From Actinoplanes couchii (lineage in GTDB: Bacteria > Actinomycetota > Actinomycetes > Mycobacteriales > Micromonosporaceae): 64,000 bases of DNA. The notes below the pieces were generated by a model that saw only the letters and a list, made by a program, of their open reading frames with translations, had not been told where the DNA came from and did not search any database. The number at the start of each line of letters is the position of its first letter. Within the stretch, counting starts at the first letter, position 1. A program made the position numbers and the translations under genes. The stretch spans positions 1 through 64,000 of the forward strand of contig NZ_BOMG01000073.1 in the NCBI RefSeq assembly GCF_016862075.1, given 5' to 3'. Shown here piece after piece: positions 48,987 through 61,081 of the stretch.

Positions 48987-50453
48987 TCAGAGATCGATAC
49001 GGTCGGGTACCGCGTAGACGCTGGGAACGCCGTGGCTGATGCCGTCGAAGATCTGTGGTTTCGAACGCTTGAGGGCCGTCGCGCGCCCAGCCCCCGCCAG
49101 GGCCGCGACGATGAGCAGTGCCGGTACCGCGTACGGCAGCAGCGAGGTCGACGAGGTGCCGAGCAACTCGTCGAGCTGGAGCAGCATCGTCACCAGGATG
49201 GCGATGCCGAACGCCGTGCCGAACAGCGGCGCGGCGGTGGTGACCAGCCCCTTCTCCCCCGAGTCAGGGTTGCGGGCGAAGTAGCGCAGCGCGGCGATCG
49301 CCGCGACGATCAGCAGGGTCAGCAGGCCCATGGCGCCGAGGGTGGACGCCCAGCCGAACAGGACGGCCTGCGGGTCGGCTCCGGCCACCGCGAAGCCCGC
49401 GACCACGATCGCGGCCAGCGCGTTCTGGGCCCGGCTGGCGCCGACCGGGGCGTCCGCGGCGGTGCCGCTGCCGGTCTTGTGCAGGAACTGCGGCAGGACC
49501 TGCTCGCGGCTCATCGCGAAGGCGTACCGGTTGATGATGTTGTGGAAACTGATCACCGAGGTGAGGATCGCCAGGACCAGGACGACCGTGCCGAGGAGGC
49601 CGACCGCCGGGTGGATCTTGTCGGACAGGATGGTCAGCGGCAGGTTCGGGTCGTTGCCCGCGGCGGCGGCCACCTGGGCCGGGCCGGTGGCGGCCTCCAT
49701 CGCCCACGCGGCGGCGGTGTAGACCGCGATCAGGCTCAGCGCACACGCCATCATGCCGCGGCTGATCGCCGCACCGTGCCGGCGGCCGGCGCTGTCCTCC
49801 TCCTCGATGAACGCGGCCATGCCCTCCGGGCCGGTGTAGGCGGCCAGGGTCAGGGCGACCGCGAGACCGAGACCCGGCACGCTCAGGCCGGCCGGGTCGA
49901 AGGCGGCGACCGGGATGCCGTCGGCGGCCGGGTCGAGGAAGCCGATCACCACGAAGAGCGCGACGACCGCGAACGAGAGGATCAGCACGCCCAGGACGAT
50001 CTGGGTGGAGAGCACGATCCGGCGGGTGCCGAGGACCGTGACGACCGCGATCGCGGCGGCGGCCCAGAGCCACCAGGCGCCGAATCCGGTGATGCCGGAC
50101 ATGATCGCGCCGAACAGGCCGTAGAGGCTGATCTGCAGCGCGTTGTAGGCGAGCAGGGCCACGAAGCCCGCCGCCAGGCCGGCCCTCGGGCCGAGGCCGC
50201 GCGCGGTGATCGCGTAGTACGGCGCGGAGTGGGGAACCGCGCGGACCATGGCCGCGTAGCCGACCAGGAGCAGCGTGATCACCGCTCCGACCAGGACGAA
50301 CAGCAGGGGAAGCGCGGTGGCTTCGGAACCCGCGTAGGTCGCGACGATACCGCCGACGAGCACGACCATGGGCGCCGAGGTGGTGACGCCGAGGGCCCAT
50401 GCGGCACCGGCGGTCACCGTCCGGCGGGCCATTGCCGCCGCAACTGTAGCCAT
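48987..50453 (-). CDS. APC-family amino-acid permease
   Basis: 488 residues with twelve to fourteen hydrophobic segments. The first helix GVTTSAPMVVLVGGIVATYA and the later AYTGPEGMAAFIEEEDSAG and ISFHNIINRYAFAMSREQVL are typical of APC permeases. Given the decarboxylase two genes on, histidine import or histidine/histamine exchange is the simplest idea. Ribosome site AGGAGA. A 25-bp palindrome and a GC hairpin occupy its leader. Confidence 0.88.
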   Translation of the reverse strand: MATVAAAMARRTVTAGAAWALGVTTSAPMVVLVGGIVATYAGSEATALPLLFVLVGAVITLLLVGYAAMVRAVPHSAPYYAITARGLGPRAGLAAGFVALLAYNALQISLYGLFGAIMSGITGFGAWWLWAAAAIAVVTVLGTRRIVLSTQIVLGVLILSFAVVALFVVIGFLDPAADGIPVAAFDPAGLSVPGLGLAVALTLAAYTGPEGMAAFIEEEDSAGRRHGAAISRGMMACALSLIAVYTAAAWAMEAATGPAQVAAAAGNDPNLPLTILSDKIHPAVGLLGTVVLVLAILTSVISFHNIINRYAFAMSREQVLPQFLHKTGSGTAADAPVGASRAQNALAAIVVAGFAVAGADPQAVLFGWASTLGAMGLLTLLIVAAIAALRYFARNPDSGEKGLVTTAAPLFGTAFGIAILVTMLLQLDELLGTSSTSLLPYAVPALLIVAALAGAGRATALKRSKPQIFDGISHGVPSVYAVPDRIDL

Positions 50454-50477
50454 GATTTTTCAGTCTCCTGGGGGGAA

Positions 50478-50502
50478 CCGTTCGTCCAATGTGGACGAAC
50501 GG
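50478..50502. promoter_or_regulatory. 25-bp perfect palindrome in the permease leader
   Basis: Arms CCGTTCGTCCA and TGGACGAACGG (11 bp each) around ATG, ending 25 bp before the permease start. It could be a repressor operator or an RNA hairpin near the ribosome site. Confidence 0.75.
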
Positions 50503-50538
50503 GAAGCAGAATAGAGCCCGCTTTCCGATCTCCCCTGT

Positions 50539-50558
50539 AGGGGGCGGAGGCGCCCCCT
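50539..50558. other. GC hairpin with flanking GATCT/AGATC
   Basis: AGGGGGCG-GAGG-CGCCCCCT is a perfect 8-bp hairpin about 85 bp before the permease start, framed by GATCT and AGATC that extend the dyad imperfectly. The rest of the 440-bp gap (50454-50893) shows no gene. Confidence 0.6.
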
Positions 50559-50830
50559 AGATCAACAAGCCGGATGCACCTTACGTGGCGATCACCCGGT
50601 ATGGCTATCAGCGGCATTCGATGGCGCCGGTGAGCGGAAAACACGATTCTTCACGTTCCGTCACCATCACCACCGATGGGTGATTCCCAAACGGCACCAA
50701 CTGTGCACTTCGGATACTCACCGTCACCATCAATGAATCGGTCCGGAAGATCAATTTTTCAGAACGACCAAGAAGTGCCGGATGAAGTTGCGGGTTCGTG
50801 ATCTCAACGGTCGCGGAGTTTCCACAACGG

Positions 50831-50871
50831 GACCGGCCCACCGCTCAAGGTGAGCGATGGGCCGGTCTTTT
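50831..50871 (+). terminator. Hairpin with T-tract
   Basis: A 17-bp stem (GACCGGCCCACCGCTCA with its complement, one mismatch), loop AGG, then TTTT. It sits 23 bp beyond the lipoprotein stop and separates it from the permease promoter. The T-tract is on the plus strand; it may act in both directions. Confidence 0.75.
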
Positions 50872-50893
50872 CGGATTCAGCCGTACGGGTACC

Positions 50894-52174
50894 TCAGCAG
50901 GCGCCCTCGACCACCTTCGACCTACCCGACGTGGTGGCCGGAACGGTCAGGCAGACCACGCTGGCGCCGGAGGTGACCTGTGCCTTGCGGGCGCCCACGA
51001 CCTTGACCGTGATACCCGGGATGGCCATGTCGGCGGCGGCGTCCTTCAGGTGCTCGCCCGGCTTGCCACCCTCGCTCAGCGCCTTCAGGGTCGCCTGCGA
51101 GCCGATCAGGTCGGCCCAGGTCTTGGCGTCGCCGCCGCCGAGGCCGGTGCCCGTGCCCGCGCCGGTCGCGCCACCCATGCCCGCGGTGAACGCCTCGAGC
51201 ATCTTGCTCACGTCGAGCTTGGTGACGTTGTCCGGCATCGCGATGTCGGCGCCACCGGCGATCTCCACCCGCAGGGTCGCGCGGCCGGTGTTGCCCTCGA
51301 CGAACTGCAGGAAGTTGATCTCGAACGCCTTGAAGACGCCGTTGTCGACCCAGAGGTCCAGGACGATCGGCTTGTCGGCCGGCGGCTTGTCCAGCTCCGA
51401 GCCGATGGTCTCCTTGAGCATCTCCTCCTGGCCGGCGATCTTCACGGCGGCCTCGAAGAAACGCTTGGCCTCGGTGTACGCCTTCACCGTCGTGGTGGTG
51501 GCGACCAGGTGGGTCTTGTCCTTCTCGTCCCGGACGATCTCGGCGCTCTCGAGAAGGTTCGACGCGCTGGTCTTCAGCTCGGCGGCGATCGCGTCGCTCT
51601 GCGCCGGGTCGGCGCTCGGGGTCACCCCGCCGGCGCTCTGGGCGAACTTCGTCAGCTCCTTGGAGTCGATGGAGACCCAGGAGCCGGCCAGCAGGGCGTC
51701 GAGGCCGGGCAGCGAGGCGCCGGCCTCCTTGGTCAGCTCGTCGATCTCGGCCTGGGTGCCACCGAACTTGGTGACCAGCTCGTTGACCGGCACCTTGACG
51801 TAGGCGATCTGGTCGAGCACCCGGACCTCGGCGCCCGCGACACCGTCGATGGTCGCGTTGATCAGCGCCTTGTCGTCGGCGACGCCGTCACCGGCCTTGT
51901 CCCAGGCGACGGTGAACGACGAGTTGTAGAGCTTGCGGATGACATCGGCGTCCGACTCCTCGAACGTCTTGTCGTCCGCCTTCGCATACGCGATCAGGTC
52001 GTCGACGTTGCCGCCGGCCTTCAGCGTGAACCCGGACTTGCCGGTCGAACCCAGCGCCTCCGCAGCCTGGCGCAGTTCGAGTTTCGGCTCGAGCTGCTGG
52101 AACTGGTTCGCACACCCGGCCGAGACGGCGAGGGCGGTGACACCGGCGAGTGAGCCGGCCAGAAAGCGCTTCAT
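50894..52174 (-). CDS. Lipoprotein, large beta-rich extracellular domain
   Basis: 426 residues from the ATG behind AAGGAG. Lipobox VSAGC, with lipidated Cys21, after a typical signal. The mature part alternates helices and strands, with repeated elements of the LppX/LprG-like or 'DUF-type' actinobacterial lipoproteins (FTVAWDKAGDGVADDKALIN; VRVLDQIAYVKVPVNELV). The Gly-rich GGATGAGTGTGLGGGD near 350 is a linker. No specific family is claimed. It stands alone between terminators. Confidence 0.82.
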   Translation of the reverse strand: MKRFLAGSLAGVTALAVSAGCANQFQQLEPKLELRQAAEALGSTGKSGFTLKAGGNVDDLIAYAKADDKTFEESDADVIRKLYNSSFTVAWDKAGDGVADDKALINATIDGVAGAEVRVLDQIAYVKVPVNELVTKFGGTQAEIDELTKEAGASLPGLDALLAGSWVSIDSKELTKFAQSAGGVTPSADPAQSDAIAAELKTSASNLLESAEIVRDEKDKTHLVATTTTVKAYTEAKRFFEAAVKIAGQEEMLKETIGSELDKPPADKPIVLDLWVDNGVFKAFEINFLQFVEGNTGRATLRVEIAGGADIAMPDNVTKLDVSKMLEAFTAGMGGATGAGTGTGLGGGDAKTWADLIGSQATLKALSEGGKPGEHLKDAAADMAIPGITVKVVGARKAQVTSGASVVCLTVPATTSGRSKVVEGAC

Positions 52175-52287
52175 GCGCGGAGATCTCCTTCGAGGGGTCC
52201 ACCGCGGCACTCCCCCGGCGCCGCGAACCGGAAGTGTAGGACCATCCATCAATGGCCCGCGCTCCCATTTCCCCCGACCGGTGGCGA

Positions 52288-52326
52288 TTGGGCTGATCGG
52301 CGACGATTCCCGGCCGATCAGCCCAA
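52288..52326 (-). terminator. Terminator after the UvrA-like gene
   Basis: Perfect 14-bp stem (TTGGGCTGATCGGC / GCCGATCAGCCCAA) with an 11-base loop, 4 bp beyond the stop of the UvrA-like gene. No T-tract follows on the minus strand, as is common in actinomycetes. Confidence 0.8.
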
Positions 52327-52329
52327 CGG

Positions 52330-54672
<2,343 letters not shown>

Positions 54673-54698
54673 TCTCGTCCTTCTCGGCTCGGCTTCTC

Positions 54699-55112
54699 TC
54701 AGGTCAGCTGATTGATACGGATCAGGTTGCCCGCGGGGTCGCGGAACGCGCAGTCACGGACACCGTACGGCTGATCGGCCGGCTCCTGCACCACATCCGC
54801 GCCGGTGGCCTGCAGCTTGTCGAACGTCTCGGTCAGATTCTCCGCGCCCAGGATGATCGCCGCGTAGCTGCCCTTCGCCATCAGCTCGGCGATGGTGCGG
54901 CGCTCGTCGTCGGTGATCGCCGGGTCGGACACCGGCGGGTGCAGCACGATCGAGGTCTGCGGCTGGTTCGGCGGGCCGACCGTGATCCAGCGCATGTCGC
55001 CGTAACCGACGTCGTTGCGCACCTCGAAACCGAGGCCGTCACGGTAGAACTCGAGAGACTCGTCGGGGTTGATGGCCGGCAGGAACGTGGAGTGGATCAC
55101 CAGGCTGCTCAT
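54699..55112 (-). CDS. VOC/glyoxalase-fold protein
   Basis: 137 residues from MSSLVIHST. Paired beta-alpha-beta motifs: [20 protein letters not shown] and GLGFEV in the first half, [20 protein letters not shown] in the second. Such proteins bind metals or drugs (dioxygenase, fosfomycin/bleomycin resistance types). Located between the AraC regulator (14 bp) and the UvrA-like gene (26 bp). Confidence 0.88.
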   Translation of the reverse strand: MSSLVIHSTFLPAINPDESLEFYRDGLGFEVRNDVGYGDMRWITVGPPNQPQTSIVLHPPVSDPAITDDERRTIAELMAKGSYAAIILGAENLTETFDKLQATGADVVQEPADQPYGVRDCAFRDPAGNLIRINQLT

Positions 55113-55126
55113 GCCTTCGATGCTAT

Positions 55127-55552
55127 TCAGGAACGGGCCGCCGGGACTTCTCGATTCCTGACCGGTCGGGTCACCTGTTTGGTCACACAACCCGGCAGAC
55201 CCTTCAGCTGTACGTCGTCCAGCTTGCGATACACCCCCGGGGAGATGCCGACCAGCTCGGTGAACCGGGTGGTGAACGTACCCAGCGACGAACAGCCGAC
55301 CGCGAAGCAGACATCGGTGACGGACAGGTCGCCCCGGCGCAGCAGGGTCATCGCGCGCTCGATCCGGCGGGTCATCAGATAGCTGTACGGCGATTCGCCG
55401 AAGGCTGCCTTGAACTGCCTGCTCAGGTGGCCTGCGGACAGGTGCACGTAGCGGGCCAGGGCCTCGACGTCGAGTGGCTGGGCGTAGTCGCGGTCGATGC
55501 GGTCCCGGACTCGGCGCATCATCACGAGTTCACGTAGTCGTGGGTCGGCCAC
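55127..55552 (-). CDS. AraC-type regulator, DNA-binding domain only
   Basis: 141 residues holding just the two helix-turn-helix motifs: LDVEALARYVHLSAGHLSRQ followed by FKAAFGESPYSYLMTRRIER, and VTDVCFAVGCSSLGTFTTRF with FTELVGISPGVYRK. No sensing domain is present, as in SoxS/MarA-size regulators. It leads the operon with VOC and UvrA-like genes, presumably activating it in response to a damaging compound. Confidence 0.92.
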   Translation of the reverse strand: MADPRLRELVMMRRVRDRIDRDYAQPLDVEALARYVHLSAGHLSRQFKAAFGESPYSYLMTRRIERAMTLLRRGDLSVTDVCFAVGCSSLGTFTTRFTELVGISPGVYRKLDDVQLKGLPGCVTKQVTRPVRNREVPAARS

Positions 55553-55736
55553 GGGGTCAGCGTACTACCGGAATTAGTGAAGTTTCCTTTATATTCACGC
55601 GCACCAATTCATTTAGATACCCGTCCATCCTCGCCTCCATCCCATCCCCGCCCCATCACCCTCCTCGCCCCATCCCCCGCCCTATCCCCGCCTCCGCCCC
55701 ATCCCCGCCCCCGTCCTCGTCCTCGGCGCCGTCCTG

Positions 55737-55827
55737 GTCGCTCGTCCTGGTCGCTCGCCCTCGTTGCTCGCCTTCGTTGCTCGCCTTCGTCGTTTTGCTT
55801 CGTCGTTTTGCTTCGTCGTCTGTTTAG
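55737..55827 (+). repeat. 13-bp degenerate tandem repeat, seven copies
   Basis: Seven 13-bp units run from GTCGCTCGTCCTG through GTTGCTCGCCTTC (twice) and GTCGTTTTGCTTC (twice) to GTCGTCTGTTTAG. The array ends at the Shine-Dalgarno of the next gene (TAGGAG). The 110 bp before it is a C-rich CCCCATCCCCGCC-type tract. Together they fill the 283-bp gap. Confidence 0.9.
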
Positions 55828-55835
55828 GAGAGCGC

Positions 55836-56855
<1,020 letters not shown>

Positions 56856-57031
56856 CACTCCCGCCACGGGCCTCGGCCGTCACCCCCAGTACCACTGGCT
56901 CCCCGGCCGAGCCCGCACCACCCGCCCGCCCGGCCGAACCCGCACCACCTGCCGGGCCGGGCCAGGCCGGCACCGCCTGGCACCTCCGCACCGCCTGCCA
57001 GGCCGGGCCGGGCCACCCCTCGCGGCGCGGG
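56856..57031. repeat. Degenerate CCGCACCACC-type repeats between convergent genes
   Basis: The 176-bp gap holds several imperfect copies of GCCCGCACCACC and GGCCGGGCC-type words (56920-57015). There is no gene and no clear terminator stem. Confidence 0.55.
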
Positions 57032-60000
57032 TCAGCCGGCGGCGAGGCGGTGCAGGTCGCGGAGCGTTTCGGAAGCCGCGAGCGGACCGAGCTCCCCGAA
57101 CGTCGCCTCCGGTGGAGATGACAGCACCGCCGAACCCAGCTTGCGAGGCTCGGACGAGTCGTACCCCATCGGGTCGAACGGTGGCTCGAAGTCGACGGTC
57201 ACCACCTGCCCGCCAGGCCAGTCACGAACCACCGAACCGTGCCACTCGCCGAACCGCCACCCCCGGCTGACCAGCGCATACAGCAGTCCGGAGCCGACCA
57301 CGGACCCGGCGAAGTCATCGATCTGCGCCACCCCCGTCTGCTCCGCGGTGAACCGGTGCACCTCCCGGGCGAGCTGCGGGAACGGCTGGGACGTCTCGTA
57401 GTCCTCCAGCGTCCCCACCCAGGTGGCGGTGGCCGCGGGATCACCGGTGGCCGGATGGTAGAGCCGAACCACCGCCGACGACTCCAGGGTCAGCGTCGTG
57501 TCGTCGACCCCGGCCAGTGTCCGATCCTCGGCGATCCGGAAACTCGGCCCATCGACGACCTGCCAGATCAGCCCGCGAGCGATGTGCCGGACCAGCGGAT
57601 GGTCCCGGATCAGGGCACGGAAGTCGTCAGCGCCCCAGGCCCGCTCGGTCAGCATCGCCTCTTCGAGGGCACGCAACCGCTCGGCGGCCACGTCCTTGAG
57701 TTCACGTTTGAGCGTCGTATAGGAGGCCTGCGCTTCGGCGGCTTTCACCGCGTCGTCGGCGGCAGCCGGTTTCGGCAGTCGTTTGAGGACGCGCCCGGAC
57801 TCCTCGCTGATCTGCGGGGTCAGCCACTGGTCGAAAGTGATCACGAGCCGGCGTGGCCCGTAGTCGAGCAGCAGCCGCCCGTCCGTACCCAGGTCGAGGT
57901 CGGGCACGATCCGGTCGGCCAGTTCGGCGGGGCTGAGCCCACGGACCTCGGCGATCCGGTCGAGTTTCTCCTCGGCCAGTTTCCGGAAGCCCTTCTGTTT
58001 CGCCTTGCGGGCCACCCGCCGCAGATGGGTGAGGGCGACGTCGGTGCCGATCGCGCCGAGCACCTCGATCCCGGTCCGGACCCGCCCGGCGGCGCCGAAC
58101 GCCCACTCCCCGAACAGCGCGGACACCGCGGGCACGGTGGTGTCGTCCCCGAGCAGCCCGAGCGCGAGCATCGCCTGCTTGTCCCCGCTCGGATGGTCGG
58201 CACCACGCCACTGCTCGAAGATCGCCCACGCGAACCCGGCCAGGTCAGCCCGCTCGCAGGCCGCCCGCACATCGTCGAGCCCGGGATGCGGCACGGCGAA
58301 GGTGGACCGCGCGACCAGATCGATCAACTGCCGGACGGCGGACTCCGGCAGCACCGCTTCACTGCCCCGCACCCGCACCCCGGGCAGCGCGCCGACAACA
58401 AGCCAGCCGGGCAGCCGCTTGGTCTTCGCCCCGGATCGCAGCACAGCGGGAAGAGAAGCCTCGGCCGCGACCGGCACCGCCGCCGCTGCTTCCACCGCGG
58501 TCAGGATCCGCTCGATCCGTTGCCGGGCAGCCGGACTCGACGGTTCGCCTTCGTCGAGGAAGGCACGAGCTGCCGCGACGTGGTCGAGCACGAGGTTCCG
58601 CAGAACGTCGGCGACGACTTCACCACGATGTTCGTCGTCCGCCTCCCATCCGGCCAGGACCCGCAGCGCCCGCGCCGGATCCTTCGTGATGACCTTGAGC
58701 AGGATCGGGGCGACGTACTTCTGGTCGGCGCGCTCGGCCAGCAGACCCAGAGTCTCGTCGGTGCGGATCGCCGCCAGCCAGGTGACCGCCTGTTTCCGGT
58801 CGGCGGCCCGGGCGAACACCGTCGAATGCCGGTCCGCCATGTCGAGCCGCGCCGCCAGCCCACGACCGAGCCCGGAGCGATCCCCGAGGGCCTCCTCCGC
58901 TCCGGGGACCGTGTCCACGACGGTGGCGATGACGTCCCGGTAGATCGACGGCAGCCACCCATCGGGGTTCCGGGACCGCTCGGCGTCGGCAAGCACCCGC
59001 AGCGCTCGCTCGGGTTGCCGGATCAGGGCGCCACAGCGGGCGAAGTCGGACAGGTAGGTGTCGAGGGTGCCGGTCACGATCCGCCGCATCGCCGCGTCGC
59101 TCGGAATGCTCATCAGGACAGCGAGCGCCTCGTCACCCAGCCCCGCATGGCCCATCCGGATGCCCGCGACATCCCCGTACCGACGCTGGTCGAGGATTTT
59201 CATCATGTCGTCGCCGAGCACATCGGCCGCGGTACCCAGCATCCGCTCGCGCGGGATCCACTGGTCGTGGAGCCGGACCGGGCTGGCGTCCAGCGCCTGG
59301 TCCAGCGCACAGAACTGACGGGGGTCCGCGGCGGCCAGCACGAGCAGCGTGTGCAGCCGGCCCTCCAGCCCCAGGCGGCGGTGGTCGATGGTGAACTGCC
59401 CGAACCACTCGACCATGCCGGCGATGTCCGCGTCGATCCAGTCGGACCGCTCCGGCGCCAGGAACGACGTGATGATCCGTTGTGGGAGCGGCCCCTCCCG
59501 ATACTCGTCGAGAGCCGCGAGGGCCGCGGCGTGCTCCTCGGCGGCGGCCGCCGCGAGCCGGGCCCGGATCGTCATCGCGGCGCTGACCAGCACGTCCTCG
59601 TCGGCGACCATCCTGGTCCGCTCGGGATTCCAGTGACTCGCCCACCAGTCCTGGAGCCCGTCGACACTGCGGGAACGGAGGTAGAGCGTCTCGTCCCGCC
59701 GCAACGGGTTGAAGATCATCGTGGGCATCTCGGCGACCGCGCGAGCGGCGAACACGACACCCGACCGCTGGACCCAGGCCTCGGCCGGGAGGGTGCCTAT
59801 CTCCCCGCCGAGCAGCAGCACCGCCGCCGCGGCGTCCCGTGGGTCGAGGTCGCCGCCGCCGGACCACGCCGCCGCGGAGTCGACGGCACGGGCGTGACGG
59901 ACCGGGTCGAACTCCGCGTCCGGATCCTTGCCGTAGGCGGGCAGCGCGAACCGTCGGCCCAGATCCTCGGCGGCCGCGGCGGGTGGCTCCGGCCAAGGCG

Positions 60001-60067
60001 CCGTCATCCCACCGCGACGCGGAACGACCTGCGCTCGCCACTGCTCAGGAATGACCCAGCCCGACAT
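57032..60067 (-). CDS. Large DUF4132-domain protein
   Basis: 1011 residues from MSGWVIPEQ, chosen because GGAGG precedes it. The N-terminal 700 residues are helical and repeat-like, in the manner of HEAT or ARM arrays (for example VSALFGEWAFGAAGRVRTGI and ALTHLRRVARKAKQKG). The last 280 hold the DUF4132 pattern: WGADDFRALIRDHPLVRHIA, LIWQV, FRIAEDRTLAGVDDTTLTLE, WVGTLEDYETSQPFPQLARE. Distantly related proteins carry WGR domains (MolR group). The role is unknown; a scaffold is likely. Confidence 0.85.
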   Translation of the reverse strand: MSGWVIPEQWRAQVVPRRGGMTAPWPEPPAAAAEDLGRRFALPAYGKDPDAEFDPVRHARAVDSAAAWSGGGDLDPRDAAAAVLLLGGEIGTLPAEAWVQRSGVVFAARAVAEMPTMIFNPLRRDETLYLRSRSVDGLQDWWASHWNPERTRMVADEDVLVSAAMTIRARLAAAAAEEHAAALAALDEYREGPLPQRIITSFLAPERSDWIDADIAGMVEWFGQFTIDHRRLGLEGRLHTLLVLAAADPRQFCALDQALDASPVRLHDQWIPRERMLGTAADVLGDDMMKILDQRRYGDVAGIRMGHAGLGDEALAVLMSIPSDAAMRRIVTGTLDTYLSDFARCGALIRQPERALRVLADAERSRNPDGWLPSIYRDVIATVVDTVPGAEEALGDRSGLGRGLAARLDMADRHSTVFARAADRKQAVTWLAAIRTDETLGLLAERADQKYVAPILLKVITKDPARALRVLAGWEADDEHRGEVVADVLRNLVLDHVAAARAFLDEGEPSSPAARQRIERILTAVEAAAAVPVAAEASLPAVLRSGAKTKRLPGWLVVGALPGVRVRGSEAVLPESAVRQLIDLVARSTFAVPHPGLDDVRAACERADLAGFAWAIFEQWRGADHPSGDKQAMLALGLLGDDTTVPAVSALFGEWAFGAAGRVRTGIEVLGAIGTDVALTHLRRVARKAKQKGFRKLAEEKLDRIAEVRGLSPAELADRIVPDLDLGTDGRLLLDYGPRRLVITFDQWLTPQISEESGRVLKRLPKPAAADDAVKAAEAQASYTTLKRELKDVAAERLRALEEAMLTERAWGADDFRALIRDHPLVRHIARGLIWQVVDGPSFRIAEDRTLAGVDDTTLTLESSAVVRLYHPATGDPAATATWVGTLEDYETSQPFPQLAREVHRFTAEQTGVAQIDDFAGSVVGSGLLYALVSRGWRFGEWHGSVVRDWPGGQVVTVDFEPPFDPMGYDSSEPRKLGSAVLSSPPEATFGELGPLAASETLRDLHRLAAG

Positions 60068-60126
60068 CAGTACCTCCATTGGCCTCGATGTCGGGCAAGC
60101 CTAGAGAAGGGGTCCGACAAAAAACG

Positions 60127-60438
60127 TCAGGCAGAGTCGGGGATCACTGCCAGCCCGGCCCGGGCGACGATCTCCTGGAGTGCCGCCACGTGCCCGGCGA
60201 ACGCCGCGTGCCCTTCCGGGGTGAGCTGCGCCGAGGTCCGCGGTCGTTTGCCCACGAAGGACTTGCGGATCTCCAGATAGCCGGCCTCCTCCAGTGTGGT
60301 CAACTGTTTGGACAGGGCCGAGTCGGACATCCCGAGGCTGTCCCGGAGGAATTTGAAGTCGGCCCAGTCGGTGGCGGCCAACAGGCTGACCAGGGACAAC
60401 CGGGTCGGCGCGTGGATCAGCTCGTCGAAGCGGCTCAC
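60127..60438 (-). CDS. MarR/ArsR-type winged-helix regulator
   Basis: 103 residues from GTG (VSRFDELIHAPTRLSLVSLL). Winged helix: FKFLRDSLGMSDSALSKQLT, LEEAGYLEIRKSFVGKRPRT, SAQLTPEGHAAF. Typical of the short regulators paired with a membrane protein. Its start overlaps the membrane gene's stop as GTGA. The nested dyad at 60928-60973 is the obvious operator. Confidence 0.88.
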   Translation of the reverse strand: MSRFDELIHAPTRLSLVSLLAATDWADFKFLRDSLGMSDSALSKQLTTLEEAGYLEIRKSFVGKRPRTSAQLTPEGHAAFAGHVAALQEIVARAGLAVIPDSA

Positions 60439-60905
60439 CGGTCGCCGGCCAGCGGGCGAGACAGCATGAGCGCCCGCAGATGCGACATCAACCGCGGCCC
60501 GCCGAACGCCATGCCCGCGGCGACCGGCAGCATGGCCAGCGTCGCCGGGAAGGCCACGTCCGCGGCGTCGAGAGCAAAACCCAGAGCAAGACCGATTGCC
60601 GTCAGTACGCCGGCGAAGCCGAGAATCGTCAGGATGCCCCGTGTCCCCAGCAACGTGGACCGGACCTGCACCCTCGCCGTGCGCACCAGGGCGACGACCA
60701 CGGCGGCCAGCCCCAGGACGTAGGCGATCGTGCCGGCCCCGATCAGCCACGGGATCGCGCTCTCGATGGCGACGGTGAAGAGCACCATCAGGGCGGCGAC
60801 GGCGCCCCAGAACCAGTTCGGCACGAGGTTGGAGTCGACCACCTGTGCCCGGCGGGCCTGCATCTCGGCCAGGGCGAGCTCGGCGTCGATCGGCGGGATA
60901 CCCAT
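60435..60905 (-). CDS. Membrane protein paired with the regulator
   Basis: 156 residues from the ATG behind AAGGGGGA. Four hydrophobic segments (about 33-52, 54-75, 85-107 and 110-135), a polar N-terminal helix (IDAELALAEMQARRAQVVDS) and a basic tail. I do not recognise the family, but such membrane-regulator pairs are common in actinomycetes. Confidence 0.78.
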   Translation of the reverse strand: MGIPPIDAELALAEMQARRAQVVDSNLVPNWFWGAVAALMVLFTVAIESAIPWLIGAGTIAYVLGLAAVVVALVRTARVQVRSTLLGTRGILTILGFAGVLTAIGLALGFALDAADVAFPATLAMLPVAAGMAFGGPRLMSHLRALMLSRPLAGDR

Positions 60906-60927
60906 GTGACTTCCCCCTTCGGCGTCA

Positions 60928-60973
60928 ACTTTCCTGCTAGGAAAGTACCGTACAACTTTCCTAGCAGGCAAGT
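60928..60973. promoter_or_regulatory. Nested dyad operator of the membrane-regulator operon
   Basis: ACTTTCCTGCTAGGAAAGT (60928-60946) is itself a dyad (ACTTTCC/GGAAAGT). A copy in inverted orientation, ACTTTCCTAGCAGGCAAGT (60955-60973), follows after 8 bp; the copies differ at one base. So two operators face each other 23 bp upstream of the membrane gene. Confidence 0.8.
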
Positions 60974-61031
60974 ACTTTCCGGCGTCAGGGCCACTTTCGG
61001 CTCTTCCCAACAGGATCCGAGTCATGCCAGG

Positions 61032-61066
61032 ATTGGATCCAATCTTGGTGAGGTCGTATACCAACG
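61032..61066. promoter_or_regulatory. Palindromes in the Rieske operon leader
   Basis: ATTGGATCCAAT (61032-61043) is a perfect 12-bp palindrome, and TTGGT ... ACCAA bracket the following 20 bp with GTATAC inside. They lie 20-50 bp before the Rieske gene start and are likely operator or promoter elements. Confidence 0.5.
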
Positions 61067-61081
61067 TTGATGGGAGGGCCT

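Noticed and set aside
57239-60280. 1013-residue plus-strand open frame
   Set aside because: Shadow of the DUF4132 gene; Pro/Arg/Gly/Gln-rich and without domain sequence, whereas the opposite strand has clear domain motifs and a ribosome site.
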